A stretch of 64,000 nucleotides of DNA from Pseudomonas entomophila (GCF_029478665.1 NZ_JARPQB010000008.1:61598-125597); one strand, 5' to 3'. Counted from the first letter of the stretch, positions 35,297-45,086 are shown. A program made the numbers and translations. Notes: generated by a model not told the origin, from the sequence alone.

Positions 35297-37729
35297 ATGT
35301 CCCGTGCCGTTGATGCTTTGCTTCGCCCCAGCTTGATGGCCCTGGCCATCGGCTTGGCCGCCCCGTTGGCCAGCCCCGCCCTGTTCGCCGCCGAACAGTC
35401 CGCCATGCGTGCCTACAACCTGCCCAGCGCGCCGCTGGCCAGCACCCTGAACCAGATCGCCAGCCAAGCCGGTATCGCCCTGGCCCTGGACCCGGCCTTG
35501 GTCAGTGGCCGCGCCTCGGCGCCGGTCAACGGCGAGTACAACGGTGTCGGTGCCCTGCAGGCGGCCCTGCGTGGCACCGGCCTGCAGTTGCAGCAGAGCA
35601 GCGCCGGCACCTACAGCCTGGTCGCTGCGCCAGAGGACAGCCTGGTGCTGCCGGAAACCAGCGTGAACGCCGCCAGCGACAGCGAAAGCGCCTGGGGGCC
35701 GGTGGAGGGTTACGTCGCCAAGCGCACCGCCGCGGGTACCAAGACCGACACCGCACTGGTCGAAGTGCCCCGCTCCATCTCCGTCGCCACCCGCCAGCAG
35801 ATGAGCGATCGCGGCGTGCACAGCCTCGATGATGCCGTGCGCTACATGCCGGGGATCGTCTCCGCCAGCTATGGCAGCGATACCCGCTACGACTGGATGC
35901 GCGTGCGTGGTTTCGAGCCGACCCAGTTCCTCGATGGCCTGCCACTGCCACGCGGCATCTATGCCAACCCCAAAGCCGAGACCTGGAACCTGGACCGCCT
36001 CGCACTGCTGCGCGGCCCGGCATCGTCGATCTATGGCCAGACCCCGCCCGGCGGCCTGCTGGACATGGTCAGCCGTCGCCCGCAGGCCGAAAGCGCCCAC
36101 GAGATCGAACTGCAATACGGCAGCGACAACCACCGCCAGATCAACTTCGCCAGCACCGGAAAGATCGACGACCAGGGTCAGTTCCTCTACAGCGTCAGCG
36201 GCGTGGTGCGCGACGGCGGCACCCAGATCGACCATGTCGACGACAAGCGCTACAACATCGCGCCCAGCCTGACCTGGAACATCGACGAAGACACGTCGCT
36301 GACCTTCCTCACCCAGTTCACCCGTGACGATACCGGAGCCACCAGCCAGTTCCGGCCAATCCAGGGCACCAAGATCGACATGCCGTTCGGCAAGATCTCC
36401 CATCACAAGAACCTCGGCGACCCGGACTACGAGTTCTACGATCGCACCTACTACGCCCTGGGCTACGCGTTCGAGCATCGTTTCAACGATGTCTGGCAGT
36501 TCCGCCAGAACCTGCGCTATACCAAATCGGACCTGTCATTCCAGACCATTACCCCCGGTGCCTACTACTCACCCGGTGGCCCGGTGGCGGATGATGGTAC
36601 CGTCAATCGCATGTCCACCAACGTCGATGAAGACATCAGCCAGTTCGCGGTGGACAACAATTTCCAGGCCGACTTCGCCACCGGTGCAATCACCCATACC
36701 GTGCTGATCGGCCTGGACCACCAGCGCACCGACCACAACTACCTGGCGATCTACGGCTTCGACGTACCGCCCACCAATGCCGTCAACCCGGTGTATGGCG
36801 TGCCGATCATCCGCCCGGACCGCTCCTCGGCCTACTACGACTACAACCAGAAGACCGTCCAGACCGGCCTCTACGTCCAGGACCAGATGGCCCTCGACAA
36901 GTGGCGCCTGACCCTTGGCGGTCGTGAAGACTGGGTGCACGCCGGCACCAAGTTCTTCAACAAGGGCGATGCCACCAACACCCAGCGTGACAAGAAATTC
37001 AGCGGCAACGCGGCAATCAGCTACGTCTTCGATTCCGGGTTCGTGCCCTACCTGTCCTATGCCGAGTCGTTCCAACCCGCCGGCAGCGCGGACGCGGACC
37101 CGGAGAAGACCTTCAAGCCAACCGAAGGCAAGCAATGGGAGCTGGGTATCAAGTACCAGCCACCGGGCTCCAACACCCTGCTGTCCGCCGCCGTGTATGA
37201 CCTGACCCAGAAGAACATCCAGGTCAGCAATATCGAGGGCGGCGTGAGCGTCACCCGCCAGACCGGTGAAGTGAAGGTGCGTGGCCTGGAGCTCGAAGCC
37301 GTTTCCGATGTGACCGAAAACCTGAAGGTGGTTGCCGCCTATACCCTGGCCAAGTCCGAAGTACAGGACGGCCAGTACAAGGGCAACCGTCTGCAGCTGA
37401 TGCCGAACCAGCAAGCCTCGCTGTGGGCCGACTACACCTGGCACAGCGGCGTGCTCGACGGTTTCGGGATCGGCCTGGGCGCACGCTACACCGGCAACAC
37501 CTATGGCAACCAGGAGAACACCTGGCTGGGCAAGGCCAACGCCTACACCGTGTTCGACGCGGCCGTGCACTACGACCTGGGCCGCCTGGACAACAGCCTC
37601 AAGGGCGCCTCGGTGGCGATCAACGCCACCAACCTGCTGAACAAGGACTACCTCTCCACCTGCGACGGGTACTACTGCTACTACGGCGACCAGCGCAGCG
37701 TCGTCGCCAGTGCTTCCTACAAGTTCTGA
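35297..37729 (+). CDS. TonB-dependent siderophore receptor with signalling (STN) domain
   Basis: The 810-residue outer-membrane receptor starts at ATG 35297. Its signal peptide ends near ALFAAEQ. The STN domain at about 40-115 (YNLPSAPLASTLNQIASQAG) pairs with the upstream FecR. A TonB-box-like LPETSVNA follows, then the plug domain (YVAKRTAAGTKTDTALVEVP, IYGQTPPGGLLDMVSRRP) and a 22-strand barrel ending in ASASYKF. Sequence blocks such as RGFEPTQFLDGLPLPRG resemble FhuA/FiuA/FoxA hydroxamate receptors, so a ferrichrome- or ferrioxamine-type ligand is likely but not proven. Two cysteines near the end (CDGYYC) are typical of that group. Confidence 0.94.
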   Translation: MSRAVDALLRPSLMALAIGLAAPLASPALFAAEQSAMRAYNLPSAPLASTLNQIASQAGIALALDPALVSGRASAPVNGEYNGVGALQAALRGTGLQLQQSSAGTYSLVAAPEDSLVLPETSVNAASDSESAWGPVEGYVAKRTAAGTKTDTALVEVPRSISVATRQQMSDRGVHSLDDAVRYMPGIVSASYGSDTRYDWMRVRGFEPTQFLDGLPLPRGIYANPKAETWNLDRLALLRGPASSIYGQTPPGGLLDMVSRRPQAESAHEIELQYGSDNHRQINFASTGKIDDQGQFLYSVSGVVRDGGTQIDHVDDKRYNIAPSLTWNIDEDTSLTFLTQFTRDDTGATSQFRPIQGTKIDMPFGKISHHKNLGDPDYEFYDRTYYALGYAFEHRFNDVWQFRQNLRYTKSDLSFQTITPGAYYSPGGPVADDGTVNRMSTNVDEDISQFAVDNNFQADFATGAITHTVLIGLDHQRTDHNYLAIYGFDVPPTNAVNPVYGVPIIRPDRSSAYYDYNQKTVQTGLYVQDQMALDKWRLTLGGREDWVHAGTKFFNKGDATNTQRDKKFSGNAAISYVFDSGFVPYLSYAESFQPAGSADADPEKTFKPTEGKQWELGIKYQPPGSNTLLSAAVYDLTQKNIQVSNIEGGVSVTRQTGEVKVRGLELEAVSDVTENLKVVAAYTLAKSEVQDGQYKGNRLQLMPNQQASLWADYTWHSGVLDGFGIGLGARYTGNTYGNQENTWLGKANAYTVFDAAVHYDLGRLDNSLKGASVAINATNLLNKDYLSTCDGYYCYYGDQRSVVASASYKF

Positions 37730-37754
37730 GTGACCGGGACCGCCCTGCGGCCCA

Positions 37755-37804
37755 TTCGCCGGCAAGCCGGCTCCTACCTGTAGGAGCCGGCTTGCCGGCG
37801 AACG
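37755..37804. repeat. REP doublet, class C, minimal centre
   Basis: ttcgccggcaagccggctcctac is followed after one base by ctgtaggagccggcttgccggcgaa. The arms almost touch, giving a near-perfect 50-bp palindrome between the receptor and the PepSY gene. Confidence 0.92.
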
Positions 37805-37849
37805 GCTACGCACCAGCCCCAGCCATAATCAGACGTAAATGGAACCGTG

Positions 37850-38962
37850 ATGAAAAGCCAAACCATCCGCCGCTGGTCAGCGATCCACACCTGGAGCAGC
37901 CTGGTGTGCACGCTGTTCCTGCTGTTGCTGGCCGTCACCGGCCTGCCGTTGATCTTCCACCACGAGCTGGAACACCTGCTCGGCGAGGCGCCAGAACTGC
38001 GCGAGATGCCCGCCGACACCCCGCACCTGGACCTGCGGCAACTGGTGCTCAAGGCCGAGCAGCACCGCCCGGGCGAGGCGCTGCAGTACTTCGGCTACGA
38101 GGATGACGAGCGCAACGGCGTGGTGGCGATCATGGCCGCCACCGCCGGCACCGAACCCGACCTGTCGCACACCTTCATGCTCGATGCGCGCACCGGCGAG
38201 GCCGTGGCCATGCCGGCCGCCAACGGCGGCTTCATCATGCTCATGCTGCGCCTGCACGTGGACATGCTCGCCGGGCTGCCCGGCAAGCTGCTGCTGGCCT
38301 TCATGGGGGTGCTGTTCGTCATTGCGATCATTTCCGGCACCGTGCTCTACGCGCCGTTCATGCGCCGCCTGGACTTCGCCACGGTGCGCCACGACAAGTC
38401 CCGCCGTCTGCGCTGGCTCGACCTGCACAACCTGATCGGCGTGGTCACCCTGACCTGGGCGCTGGTAGTCGGCGTCACCGGGGTGATCAGCGCGCTGTCC
38501 GACCTAGTCATCGCCGCCTGGCGCAACGACAGCCTGGCCGCCATGGTCGCGCCCTACCGCGACGCGCCGGCGCTCACCGAGCGCGCCCCGGCCAGCCGCC
38601 TGCTGGACATTGCCGCAGAGGCCGCGCCGGGCATGCGCCCGGACTTCATCGCCTTCCCCGGCACGCGCTTTTCCAGCGAGCATCACTATGCGGTGTTCAT
38701 GAAAGGCGACACCCACCTCACCTCGCACCTGCTCACGCCGGTGCTGATCGACGCCAGCACCCTCGAAGTCACCGCGGTCGGCGATCGCCCGTGGTACATG
38801 GACGCCATGAGCCTGTCGTCGCCCTTGCACTTCGGTGACTACGGCGGGCGCCCCATGCAGATTCTTTGGGCGGTATTGGATGTGCTGACCATCATCGTGC
38901 TGGGCAGCGGGCTGTACCTGTGGTGGGGCAAGCAGCGCAAACCACGGGAGGCCCGACCATGA
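37850..38962 (+). CDS. PepSY-domain membrane protein (iron-uptake associated)
   Basis: The 370-residue PepSY_TM protein has four membrane segments: about 16-36, 145-168, 200-222 and 345-362. Between the first two is a periplasmic domain with HTFMLDARTGEAVAMP. Family members next to siderophore receptors act in periplasmic ferric-siderophore reduction (FoxB/PiuB-type knowledge). The ATG at 37850 was preferred over GTG 37847. A small membrane gene overlaps its stop by four bases. Confidence 0.88.
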   Translation: MKSQTIRRWSAIHTWSSLVCTLFLLLLAVTGLPLIFHHELEHLLGEAPELREMPADTPHLDLRQLVLKAEQHRPGEALQYFGYEDDERNGVVAIMAATAGTEPDLSHTFMLDARTGEAVAMPAANGGFIMLMLRLHVDMLAGLPGKLLLAFMGVLFVIAIISGTVLYAPFMRRLDFATVRHDKSRRLRWLDLHNLIGVVTLTWALVVGVTGVISALSDLVIAAWRNDSLAAMVAPYRDAPALTERAPASRLLDIAAEAAPGMRPDFIAFPGTRFSSEHHYAVFMKGDTHLTSHLLTPVLIDASTLEVTAVGDRPWYMDAMSLSSPLHFGDYGGRPMQILWAVLDVLTIIVLGSGLYLWWGKQRKPREARP

Positions 38963-39135
38963 GCCATCGCTCGCAGTCGACCCGGCGCATCTTCGCCTGG
39001 CCGGCATTGATCGCCCTGCTCAGTGGCGCCGGGCTGTTCGCCGCGCTGTTGGGCGATGGGGTATGGGACAGCCTGGCCTGGCTGGGGCTCGGCCTTTCGG
39101 CCGGCCTGGGGCTGAGCGGCTTCTGGCGGCGCTGA
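38959..39135 (+). CDS. Small membrane protein of the iron operon
   Basis: The 58-residue product has a basic N-terminus (MSHRSQSTRRIF) and two hydrophobic stretches at about 13-31 and 35-54. It ends in FWRR. It starts inside the PepSY stop codon (atga), so it is translated with it. Such small proteins are common at this place in pseudomonad iron operons; no function is known to me. Confidence 0.75.
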   Translation: MSHRSQSTRRIFAWPALIALLSGAGLFAALLGDGVWDSLAWLGLGLSAGLGLSGFWRR

Positions 39136-39178
39136 CCGCCCCCTGCGGGAACCATCCTCGCCGGGGCGCCCGTTCGCG

Positions 39179-40621
39179 TCAGTCGGCCAGGCGCGGCAGC
39201 ACCTGGTCGAGCCGCTGGTGCAGTGCGCTACTCTTCGGCCAGTTGCGCAGCAACCGTGCCCGGTCGCGGGCATAGGCGGGAGCGAAGCTGAGCTGGGTGG
39301 CATGCTGGCACATGGCATCGAGGTCGATCAGCGACCACTGGCCGTCCTGCCAGAACAGGTTGTGGCCTTTGAAATCACCATGGCTGATGCGCTCGCGGAT
39401 CAACTGCTGCATCAACCGCACCAACGCCTCGACCTGCTCCTCAGGCGCCTCGCCACTGTCGACGAAGGGCGCGAAGCAAGCGGTCAGGTCCGGGCCATCG
39501 GCATACTCAGTCACCAGGTACGCACGGCTGCGCAGGCCCATCACCCGCTGCTCCAGCACCGCCAGCGGGCGTGGGGTGGCAATGTCGAGAAATTCCAGGC
39601 GGTGCCCTTCGATCCACGAATGCCAGGCCCGGCTCGGACGCCAGAAGCGCTTGAACCAGTGGGCGGTGTTCTTGATGTTGTAGCGCTTGAGCACCAGGGT
39701 GCGGCCAGCCACTTCGATGCGTGCCACGCTGGCGGCGCCACCGGTCTTGTACAGATGTCCCTGGTCGATCAGCGCGTCGGCCTGTTCGAGCACCGGCAGC
39801 ATCGCCGCCACCTCGCCACGGCGAATCGCCCGCAGGCCCGAAAGCCTGCGCTGGACGCTGAACAGCGTGCATTCGCGCCCGGCCTTGTCGAGGTAATCCT
39901 TGAGCCGCCAGCTGCGCACCTTGTCCACCTGCTTGAGCAAGGCTTCCAGCGGCAACGCATGCTCGGCGTTGGCCAACAGGTAATGCACCAGCGCCTCTTC
40001 GATGAACGGTTCCAGGCGCTTCGGCAACTGGGCGAACAACACCCCGAGGTTTTCCAGCACGCGCTGGCGTGATAGCTGCTGCCCGGGCGTCTCGGCCTTG
40101 ATGCCGGCGCCATCGATCAAGTACAGCTGGCCACCCTGGCGCAGCAGGTTGTCCAGATGCAGGTCTTGCTGCCACAGGCCCTTGGCGTGCATTTGCGCCA
40201 CGGCGGTCAACGCCTCGCCGAGCACCAGATGCTGCTCGTCGGCGAGCATCGGCAAGTGCTCCACCTCGGCCCAGGCATCGCCCAGGCTCTCGGCGTTTTC
40301 CAGGAATTCGAACAGCAACCAGCCGCCCTCGCCTTCCTTCAGGCCATCAGCCAGCAAACGTGGCGTGGTCAGGCCCTGGTCGGCCAGCAAGCGGGCGCCA
40401 TCGAGCTCGCGCTGGAAATGGCGGGCGGCATTACCGCCGACCAGCAGCTTGGCCAGCACCTTGGTGCCACGCCAGATCCCGGCGCCGACATAGCGCTGGC
40501 CCGGCAGCACGCGCAACAGGCTGAGCAGTTGCAGGTCGGCCACGCCTGCGGCATCGGCCAGGGTGACGGTCAGGGGCAACGTCGGGCTGCGCCCGGCGTC
40601 CTTGAGTTCGGACAATCGCAT
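39179..40621 (-). CDS. Two-domain LPS-type kinase (tandem kinase folds)
   Basis: The 480-residue protein contains two consecutive lipopolysaccharide-kinase-like domains. The first has LWQQDLHLDNLLRQGG (D153, N158) and LIDGAGI; the second has HGDFKGHNLFWQDG (D416) and LIDLDAM. Both catalytic loops look intact. It is the last gene of the LPS core operon and overlaps the gene before it by one base. It corresponds in position to the uncharacterised gene after wapQ in P. aeruginosa (from memory). The substrate is unknown, with a core sugar most likely. Confidence 0.8.
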   Translation of the reverse strand: MRLSELKDAGRSPTLPLTVTLADAAGVADLQLLSLLRVLPGQRYVGAGIWRGTKVLAKLLVGGNAARHFQRELDGARLLADQGLTTPRLLADGLKEGEGGWLLFEFLENAESLGDAWAEVEHLPMLADEQHLVLGEALTAVAQMHAKGLWQQDLHLDNLLRQGGQLYLIDGAGIKAETPGQQLSRQRVLENLGVLFAQLPKRLEPFIEEALVHYLLANAEHALPLEALLKQVDKVRSWRLKDYLDKAGRECTLFSVQRRLSGLRAIRRGEVAAMLPVLEQADALIDQGHLYKTGGAASVARIEVAGRTLVLKRYNIKNTAHWFKRFWRPSRAWHSWIEGHRLEFLDIATPRPLAVLEQRVMGLRSRAYLVTEYADGPDLTACFAPFVDSGEAPEEQVEALVRLMQQLIRERISHGDFKGHNLFWQDGQWSLIDLDAMCQHATQLSFAPAYARDRARLLRNWPKSSALHQRLDQVLPRLAD

Positions 40622-41373
40622 CAGCGGGCCTCTTTGTGGCGACGGCGTTGCATCAGGCGTTGCAGCCAGGTGTCGACCTGCGCGCTGTCCGCCGGCAGGG
40701 CCAGGTAGGCGCCGAGCAGCATGCGCACGTCCTCTTCGCTCCAGGCACCGGCGCGGCGCAACAGCGGCTCAAGATCCTTCAGCCGGTCACGCATGCCGAG
40801 CAGCAGCGGGCGGGTCTTCTCCAGGTCGATCAGCTGTGCCTGCCAGCCTTCACGGCGCTCGCGCAGGAAAATGTGCTTGGGGTAGAAGCAGCCATGCACC
40901 TGCCCCGCCGCGTGCAGGGTGCGCGCCAGCTCACCGCAGGCCTGAAGGACCTGCTGGCGCTGGCTGTCTTCAAGCTGCGGCCATTCGCCCAGCAGGCTGT
41001 CCAGGTCGCGCCATTCATCCAGGGCACGGGTCATGAGGATGGCGCGGTGCTGCCCGTCCTGCTTGCGCTCACCGTAGAACACCGCCTGCAGCGCCGGGAT
41101 ACCCAGCTTCTGGTACCGGCTGATATTGCGGAACTCGCGGGCGAAGGTCGGTTCGCCGAAAGGGCGGTGCAAGGTTCGGGTGAGGTAGTCGCTCTGGCGC
41201 TTGAGGTAGTAACCCTTGCCCTCCAGCTCCAGGCGGAACACGCTGCTCCAGCCGCCCCGACCGGTGTTGGGTTCGTCCACGGCTTCGAGCTGCAGTGCCC
41301 AGAGCGCCTCGAAATCGCCCAGGCCATGGCGCTTGAGCAGTGCCTGGTCGGCACTGGCCAGGTAATCGGTCAT
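40621..41373 (-). CDS. InaA/WapQ-like LPS kinase-fold protein
   Basis: The 250-residue protein has the InaA-type kinase fold: GGWSSVFRLELEGKGYYLKR (nucleotide loop and Lys) and QVHGCFYPKHIFLRE in place of the catalytic loop. The usual HxD aspartate is replaced by Cys in HGC, although LIDLEKTRP retains the metal-binding Asp. This is a known feature of InaA-like proteins. It overlaps wapP by four bases and the tandem kinase by one. WapQ is the likely orthologue by position. Confidence 0.8.
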   Translation of the reverse strand: MTDYLASADQALLKRHGLGDFEALWALQLEAVDEPNTGRGGWSSVFRLELEGKGYYLKRQSDYLTRTLHRPFGEPTFAREFRNISRYQKLGIPALQAVFYGERKQDGQHRAILMTRALDEWRDLDSLLGEWPQLEDSQRQQVLQACGELARTLHAAGQVHGCFYPKHIFLRERREGWQAQLIDLEKTRPLLLGMRDRLKDLEPLLRRAGAWSEEDVRMLLGAYLALPADSAQVDTWLQRLMQRRRHKEAR

Positions 41374-42104
41374 TCCCTTCCCTCGAAAAAGCCCAGCACC
41401 TGGCGAATGCGCCGCTTGTCACGGGCGTTCAGGCGATCGTGCTTGCGGTACTGCAGGTAGAAACGCAGGCGCTGGGTCGCCGACAGGTGGTACTTGGCGA
41501 CCTTGTCCAGGCACGCCAGGTCTTTGATCAGCCGGTGGCGCAACATGAAACCGCGCCAGACATCGCCGGTGGGGCAGTCGATGAAGAACAGCGTGCCCTC
41601 GTCGTCCACCAGCAGGTTGCGCCACTTCAGGTCGTTGTGGGCGAAATGGTGATCATGCATCACCCGGGTATGCCGTGCCAGCTGGCGGCTGATGTGGTCG
41701 ACCCAGGCGCGATCGCTCAGGCGCGGGTCGTTGCGCTCGGCCAGGGCCGACAGGTCTTCGGTGCGCGGCAGCTCACGGGTGATCATCGCCCCGCGGCCGA
41801 AGGCCAGGCCATTGCGCTCCAGCCCCCAGGCAACCACCTCGGCGGTGGGGATGCCCCACTTTTTGAACTGCTTGAGGTTCTGCCATTCGGCCTTGATCCG
41901 TGGCCGGCCCAGGTAACGACGCATGTGCTTGCCGGCGCCGGTATAACGTTTGACGTAGTAGTTGACCCCGTCACGCTCGATGCGGATGACCTCGCTGAGT
42001 GGGTCACGGGTCAGGCGCTCGCCCTGCAGGGCGAATACCGCGTCGAGACTGCCGAAGTCCGCCACCAGGTGCTTGTAACCCGGCGCCAGTGTCCAACCCG
42101 CCAT
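41370..42104 (-). CDS. wapP: LPS core kinase WapP
   Basis: The 244-residue LPS kinase has VNYYVKRYTGAGKHMRRYLG (with the ATP lysine), HDHHFAHNDLKWRNLLVDD with catalytic D158, and LFFIDCPTGD. The start ATG shares one base with the waaP stop. Family knowledge: in P. aeruginosa, inner-core heptose is multiply phosphorylated by WaaP together with further kinases such as WapP. I chose the start MAGWTLAPGYKHL because the upstream extension lies wholly inside waaP. Confidence 0.87.
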   Translation of the reverse strand: MAGWTLAPGYKHLVADFGSLDAVFALQGERLTRDPLSEVIRIERDGVNYYVKRYTGAGKHMRRYLGRPRIKAEWQNLKQFKKWGIPTAEVVAWGLERNGLAFGRGAMITRELPRTEDLSALAERNDPRLSDRAWVDHISRQLARHTRVMHDHHFAHNDLKWRNLLVDDEGTLFFIDCPTGDVWRGFMLRHRLIKDLACLDKVAKYHLSATQRLRFYLQYRKHDRLNARDKRRIRQVLGFFEGRE

Positions 42105-42910
42105 CAGAGTGCGTCCCCATAGCGTTGCTTGCGATCGTAGAGTTTCTGCGCCTTGCGTTCGAGCCAGGCGAGCAGTGCGGCCTCCTCCTTGAGCACCTGG
42201 CGCAGCGGACACTGGAAGTAGCCACGCAGGAAGCGCAGCTTGTCACGGCGGGTGAGGCCGATGTCCAGTGCCGAGAAATACAGCGCGGCCAGGTCCTTGT
42301 CGCGCCAGCGACGGGTAATCTTCGCCCGGGTCTGGGCGCGGTGCAGGTCGATCACCGACAGTTTGAAGTCTTCCGGCGTCACCGGGCGGTCGGTGTGCAG
42401 CAGGAAGTGGCAGATGTAGCAGTCGCGGTGGTTGACCCCGGCGCGGTGCATGCCGCCGGTCATCTTCGCCACTTCGGCGATCAATGCATGCTTGAGGCGT
42501 GGCGCCGGCGGCTGCTTGACCCAGTCGATGCTGAAGTCTTCCAGGCTGACGGTTGGCGCCAGTTCCTCGGTAACGATGAACGAGTGCTGAGTGGCCGGGT
42601 TGCCGCCGCGCTCGCCGTAGGCCACGGCGGTCATGGTTGCCACGCCTGCCTCATGCAGGCGCTGGATCGCCCGCCACTCCTGGCCGGCGCCCAGCACCGG
42701 CAGCTTGGCGCTGAACAGGTTCTTGAAGATCTCGCCCCAACCGATGCCACGGTGGATCTTGACGAAGAAGCCCGCGCCATCGACCTCGGTGCGCAGGGTG
42801 CGGCGACCTTCCAGCTCGCGGTACACCTCGCCCTGCAACTGCTCGACGGCCTCGAACGCATCACGGCCGGCCCACAGGCGCTTGAACGGCTCTGCCAGTA
42901 TCAGCTTCAT
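42104..42910 (-). CDS. waaP: Lipopolysaccharide core heptose(I) kinase
   Basis: The 268-residue enzyme phosphorylates heptose I of the inner core, a modification that is essential in P. aeruginosa. D163, in VNHRDCYICHFLLHTD, has the same number as the invariant catalytic aspartate reported for the P. aeruginosa enzyme. FFVKIHRGIGWGEIFKNL gives the ATP-binding lysine. The ATG at 42910 overlaps the waaG stop by four bases. Confidence 0.95.
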   Translation of the reverse strand: MKLILAEPFKRLWAGRDAFEAVEQLQGEVYRELEGRRTLRTEVDGAGFFVKIHRGIGWGEIFKNLFSAKLPVLGAGQEWRAIQRLHEAGVATMTAVAYGERGGNPATQHSFIVTEELAPTVSLEDFSIDWVKQPPAPRLKHALIAEVAKMTGGMHRAGVNHRDCYICHFLLHTDRPVTPEDFKLSVIDLHRAQTRAKITRRWRDKDLAALYFSALDIGLTRRDKLRFLRGYFQCPLRQVLKEEAALLAWLERKAQKLYDRKQRYGDAL

Positions 42911-44031
42911 GCAGGCTCCTGGAGAATCACGTCGGCAGCGTGCTGCGGCATGCTGTACAGGTCGGCGCTGTCGGCGAAGGCCACGCCATTGCGCGACCAG
43001 GCGGCACGTTGCGGGCCATCTTCGAGCATGCGTTGCAGGTAGCGGTTGAGCTGCTCCTGCTCGAACGGCTCGTCGAGCACCAGGCCGCTGTCGGCCTCGG
43101 CGATGTAGTGGGCGTAGCCACACACCTTCGACACCAGCACCGGCAGGCCGGCGACCAGCGCCTCCAACAGCACGGTGCCGGTGTTTTCGTTGTACGCGGG
43201 GTGGATCAGCAGGTCGGCCCCCAGCAGGAAACGCGGGATGTCGCTGCGGCCCTTGAGGAACTGGACCTGATCGCCCAGGCCGAGCGCCGTGCTCTGCACC
43301 TGGAACAGCTTGGGGTCGTCCTGGCCGATGACCATCAGCCTGGTGCGCTTGCGCAGGGCCGACGGTAGCGCGGCCAGGGCCTTGAGGCTGCGGTCCACGC
43401 CCTTGGTCTTGAAGCCCGAGCCGATCTGCACCAGCAGCAGCTGGTCGTCGGCCAAGCCGAACTCCTTGCGGAACTCGGCACGGATGGTGTCAGCGTCAGC
43501 CGGGCGACGGCGGTCCTGTGAGATGCCCGGCGGCAGCAAGTGGAAACGCGCCTCCGGGGTGCCATAGTGCTTGATGAACAGCGGCTGCTGCACCTCGGAG
43601 ATCATCAGGACCTCGGTACGGGCATCCTTGGCGAACACCGCCCGCTCGTACTCGGCGAAATGGCGGTAGCGGCCCCAACGGCGGTACAAGCCACCGCGCA
43701 GGGTCTGGGCCTTGTCCTCGAAGCAGCCGTCGGCGGCGTAGTACACGTCCAGCCCTGGCATCTTGTTGAAGCCGACCAGGCGGTCGACCGGACGCTTCGC
43801 CAGGTCCGCTTCCATCCAGGCGCTGAGCTTCTCGTTGCGCCGATGGTTGAACAGCGCCTTGACCGGCGCCACCAGCACCTCGAAGCCCGGCGGAATGTCA
43901 CCTTCCCAGATCAACGTGTACACACGAATCTGGTGGCCCCGCTTCTGGCACTCGAGGGCAATGCGCATGAAGTCGCGCTGCAGCCCGCCGAAGGGGAAAT
44001 ACTTGTAGAGCACAAAAGCCAGTTGCATCAA
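42907..44031 (-). CDS. waaG: LPS core glycosyltransferase WaaG (GT4)
   Basis: The 374-residue GT-B enzyme adds the first outer-core hexose to heptose II. FPFGGLQRDFMRIALECQKR is the N-terminal WaaG signature. HPAYNENTGTVLLEALVAGL with the E-x7-E motif is the donor-nucleotide region typical of GT4. It overlaps waaC and waaP by four bases each. Confidence 0.95.
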   Translation of the reverse strand: MMQLAFVLYKYFPFGGLQRDFMRIALECQKRGHQIRVYTLIWEGDIPPGFEVLVAPVKALFNHRRNEKLSAWMEADLAKRPVDRLVGFNKMPGLDVYYAADGCFEDKAQTLRGGLYRRWGRYRHFAEYERAVFAKDARTEVLMISEVQQPLFIKHYGTPEARFHLLPPGISQDRRRPADADTIRAEFRKEFGLADDQLLLVQIGSGFKTKGVDRSLKALAALPSALRKRTRLMVIGQDDPKLFQVQSTALGLGDQVQFLKGRSDIPRFLLGADLLIHPAYNENTGTVLLEALVAGLPVLVSKVCGYAHYIAEADSGLVLDEPFEQEQLNRYLQRMLEDGPQRAAWSRNGVAFADSADLYSMPQHAADVILQEPA

Positions 44032-45086
44032 CGAACATCCTCAGCCAGCAGCAGCGCGCTCAAGCGGCCCGCCACATGCTCGGGATTCAGGCGAGTGAAG
44101 CACAGCGGCCACTCGCGTTTGAGATCGAACCGGCGCAGGTCCTCGGCGCTCGGTTTGTAAGTGCACTTCTTCTGCAGGCAGGGTGCGCAGGGGAAGTTGC
44201 TCGCCTGGTGGATCTGGGCGCGTCCGTAGGCACCCGTCAGGCCAGGGTTGGTAGGGCCGAACAACGAAATGGTCGGCACATCCAGCGCCGCGGCCAGGTG
44301 GCCGAGGCCGGTGTCCACGGCCACGCAGGCCTTGGCCGCCGCCAGTACGCGGGCGACGCCGACCAGATTCAACTTGGGGAGCACCTGGCAGTTGTTCAAG
44401 CCCTGGGCGATGCGCTCGGCCCGGGCTTTCTCGGCCGGGTTGCCCCAGGGCAGCATCACCTGCAGCTTGCGCCGGCCCATGCGCTCGGCCAGCTCGCGCC
44501 AGTAGGCTTCCGGCCAGTGCTTGGTGGCCCAGGTGGTGCCGTGCAGGAACACCACATACGGCGCGGCGGGCGGCAGTTGCAGGCGGTTGAGGTCAAGGCC
44601 GTAGTCACCCAGCCCTTCGGGCAGGTCATAGGCCAGGGCCAGGGCGAACAGTTGGCGCACACGCTCCACGGCATGCTGGCCGACGGCGACCGACAAGCGC
44701 CGGTCGTAAAAGCGGCTGGCCCAGCCTTCGCGGGCCGAGTAACGGTCCAGGCCGGCCACCTGCGCCTTGACGTAGCGGGTCAGCCACGCCGACTTGACCA
44801 GGCCCTGGGCATCGATCACCAGGTCGTACTTGTGCTCGCGCAGGCGTTGCTTGAACGCCGTCCATTCGCCGCTTTTGAGGGTCTGCCAGATGTTCTTGCG
44901 CCAGCGGCGGATCGCCACCGGGATCACCCGGTCGACTGCCGGGTGCCAGCTCGGGATCTCGGCGAAGCCTTCTTCCACCACCCAGTCGAAACGAATGCCG
45001 GGAATGGCGTGGGCCGCATCGGTCAACGCAGGCAGGGTGTGGATGACGTCGCCCAGCGACGACGTCTTGATGATCAGGACCCGCAC
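44028..45086 (-). CDS. waaC: Heptosyltransferase I
   Basis: The 352-residue GT9 enzyme transfers the first heptose to Kdo. It starts MRVLIIKTSSLGDVIHTLPA, the hallmark of WaaC. FLHGTTWATKHWP and ISLFGPTNPGLTGAYG are donor-site segments. It directly abuts waaF with no gap. Confidence 0.96.
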   Translation of the reverse strand: MRVLIIKTSSLGDVIHTLPALTDAAHAIPGIRFDWVVEEGFAEIPSWHPAVDRVIPVAIRRWRKNIWQTLKSGEWTAFKQRLREHKYDLVIDAQGLVKSAWLTRYVKAQVAGLDRYSAREGWASRFYDRRLSVAVGQHAVERVRQLFALALAYDLPEGLGDYGLDLNRLQLPPAAPYVVFLHGTTWATKHWPEAYWRELAERMGRRKLQVMLPWGNPAEKARAERIAQGLNNCQVLPKLNLVGVARVLAAAKACVAVDTGLGHLAAALDVPTISLFGPTNPGLTGAYGRAQIHQASNFPCAPCLQKKCTYKPSAEDLRRFDLKREWPLCFTRLNPEHVAGRLSALLLAEDVR

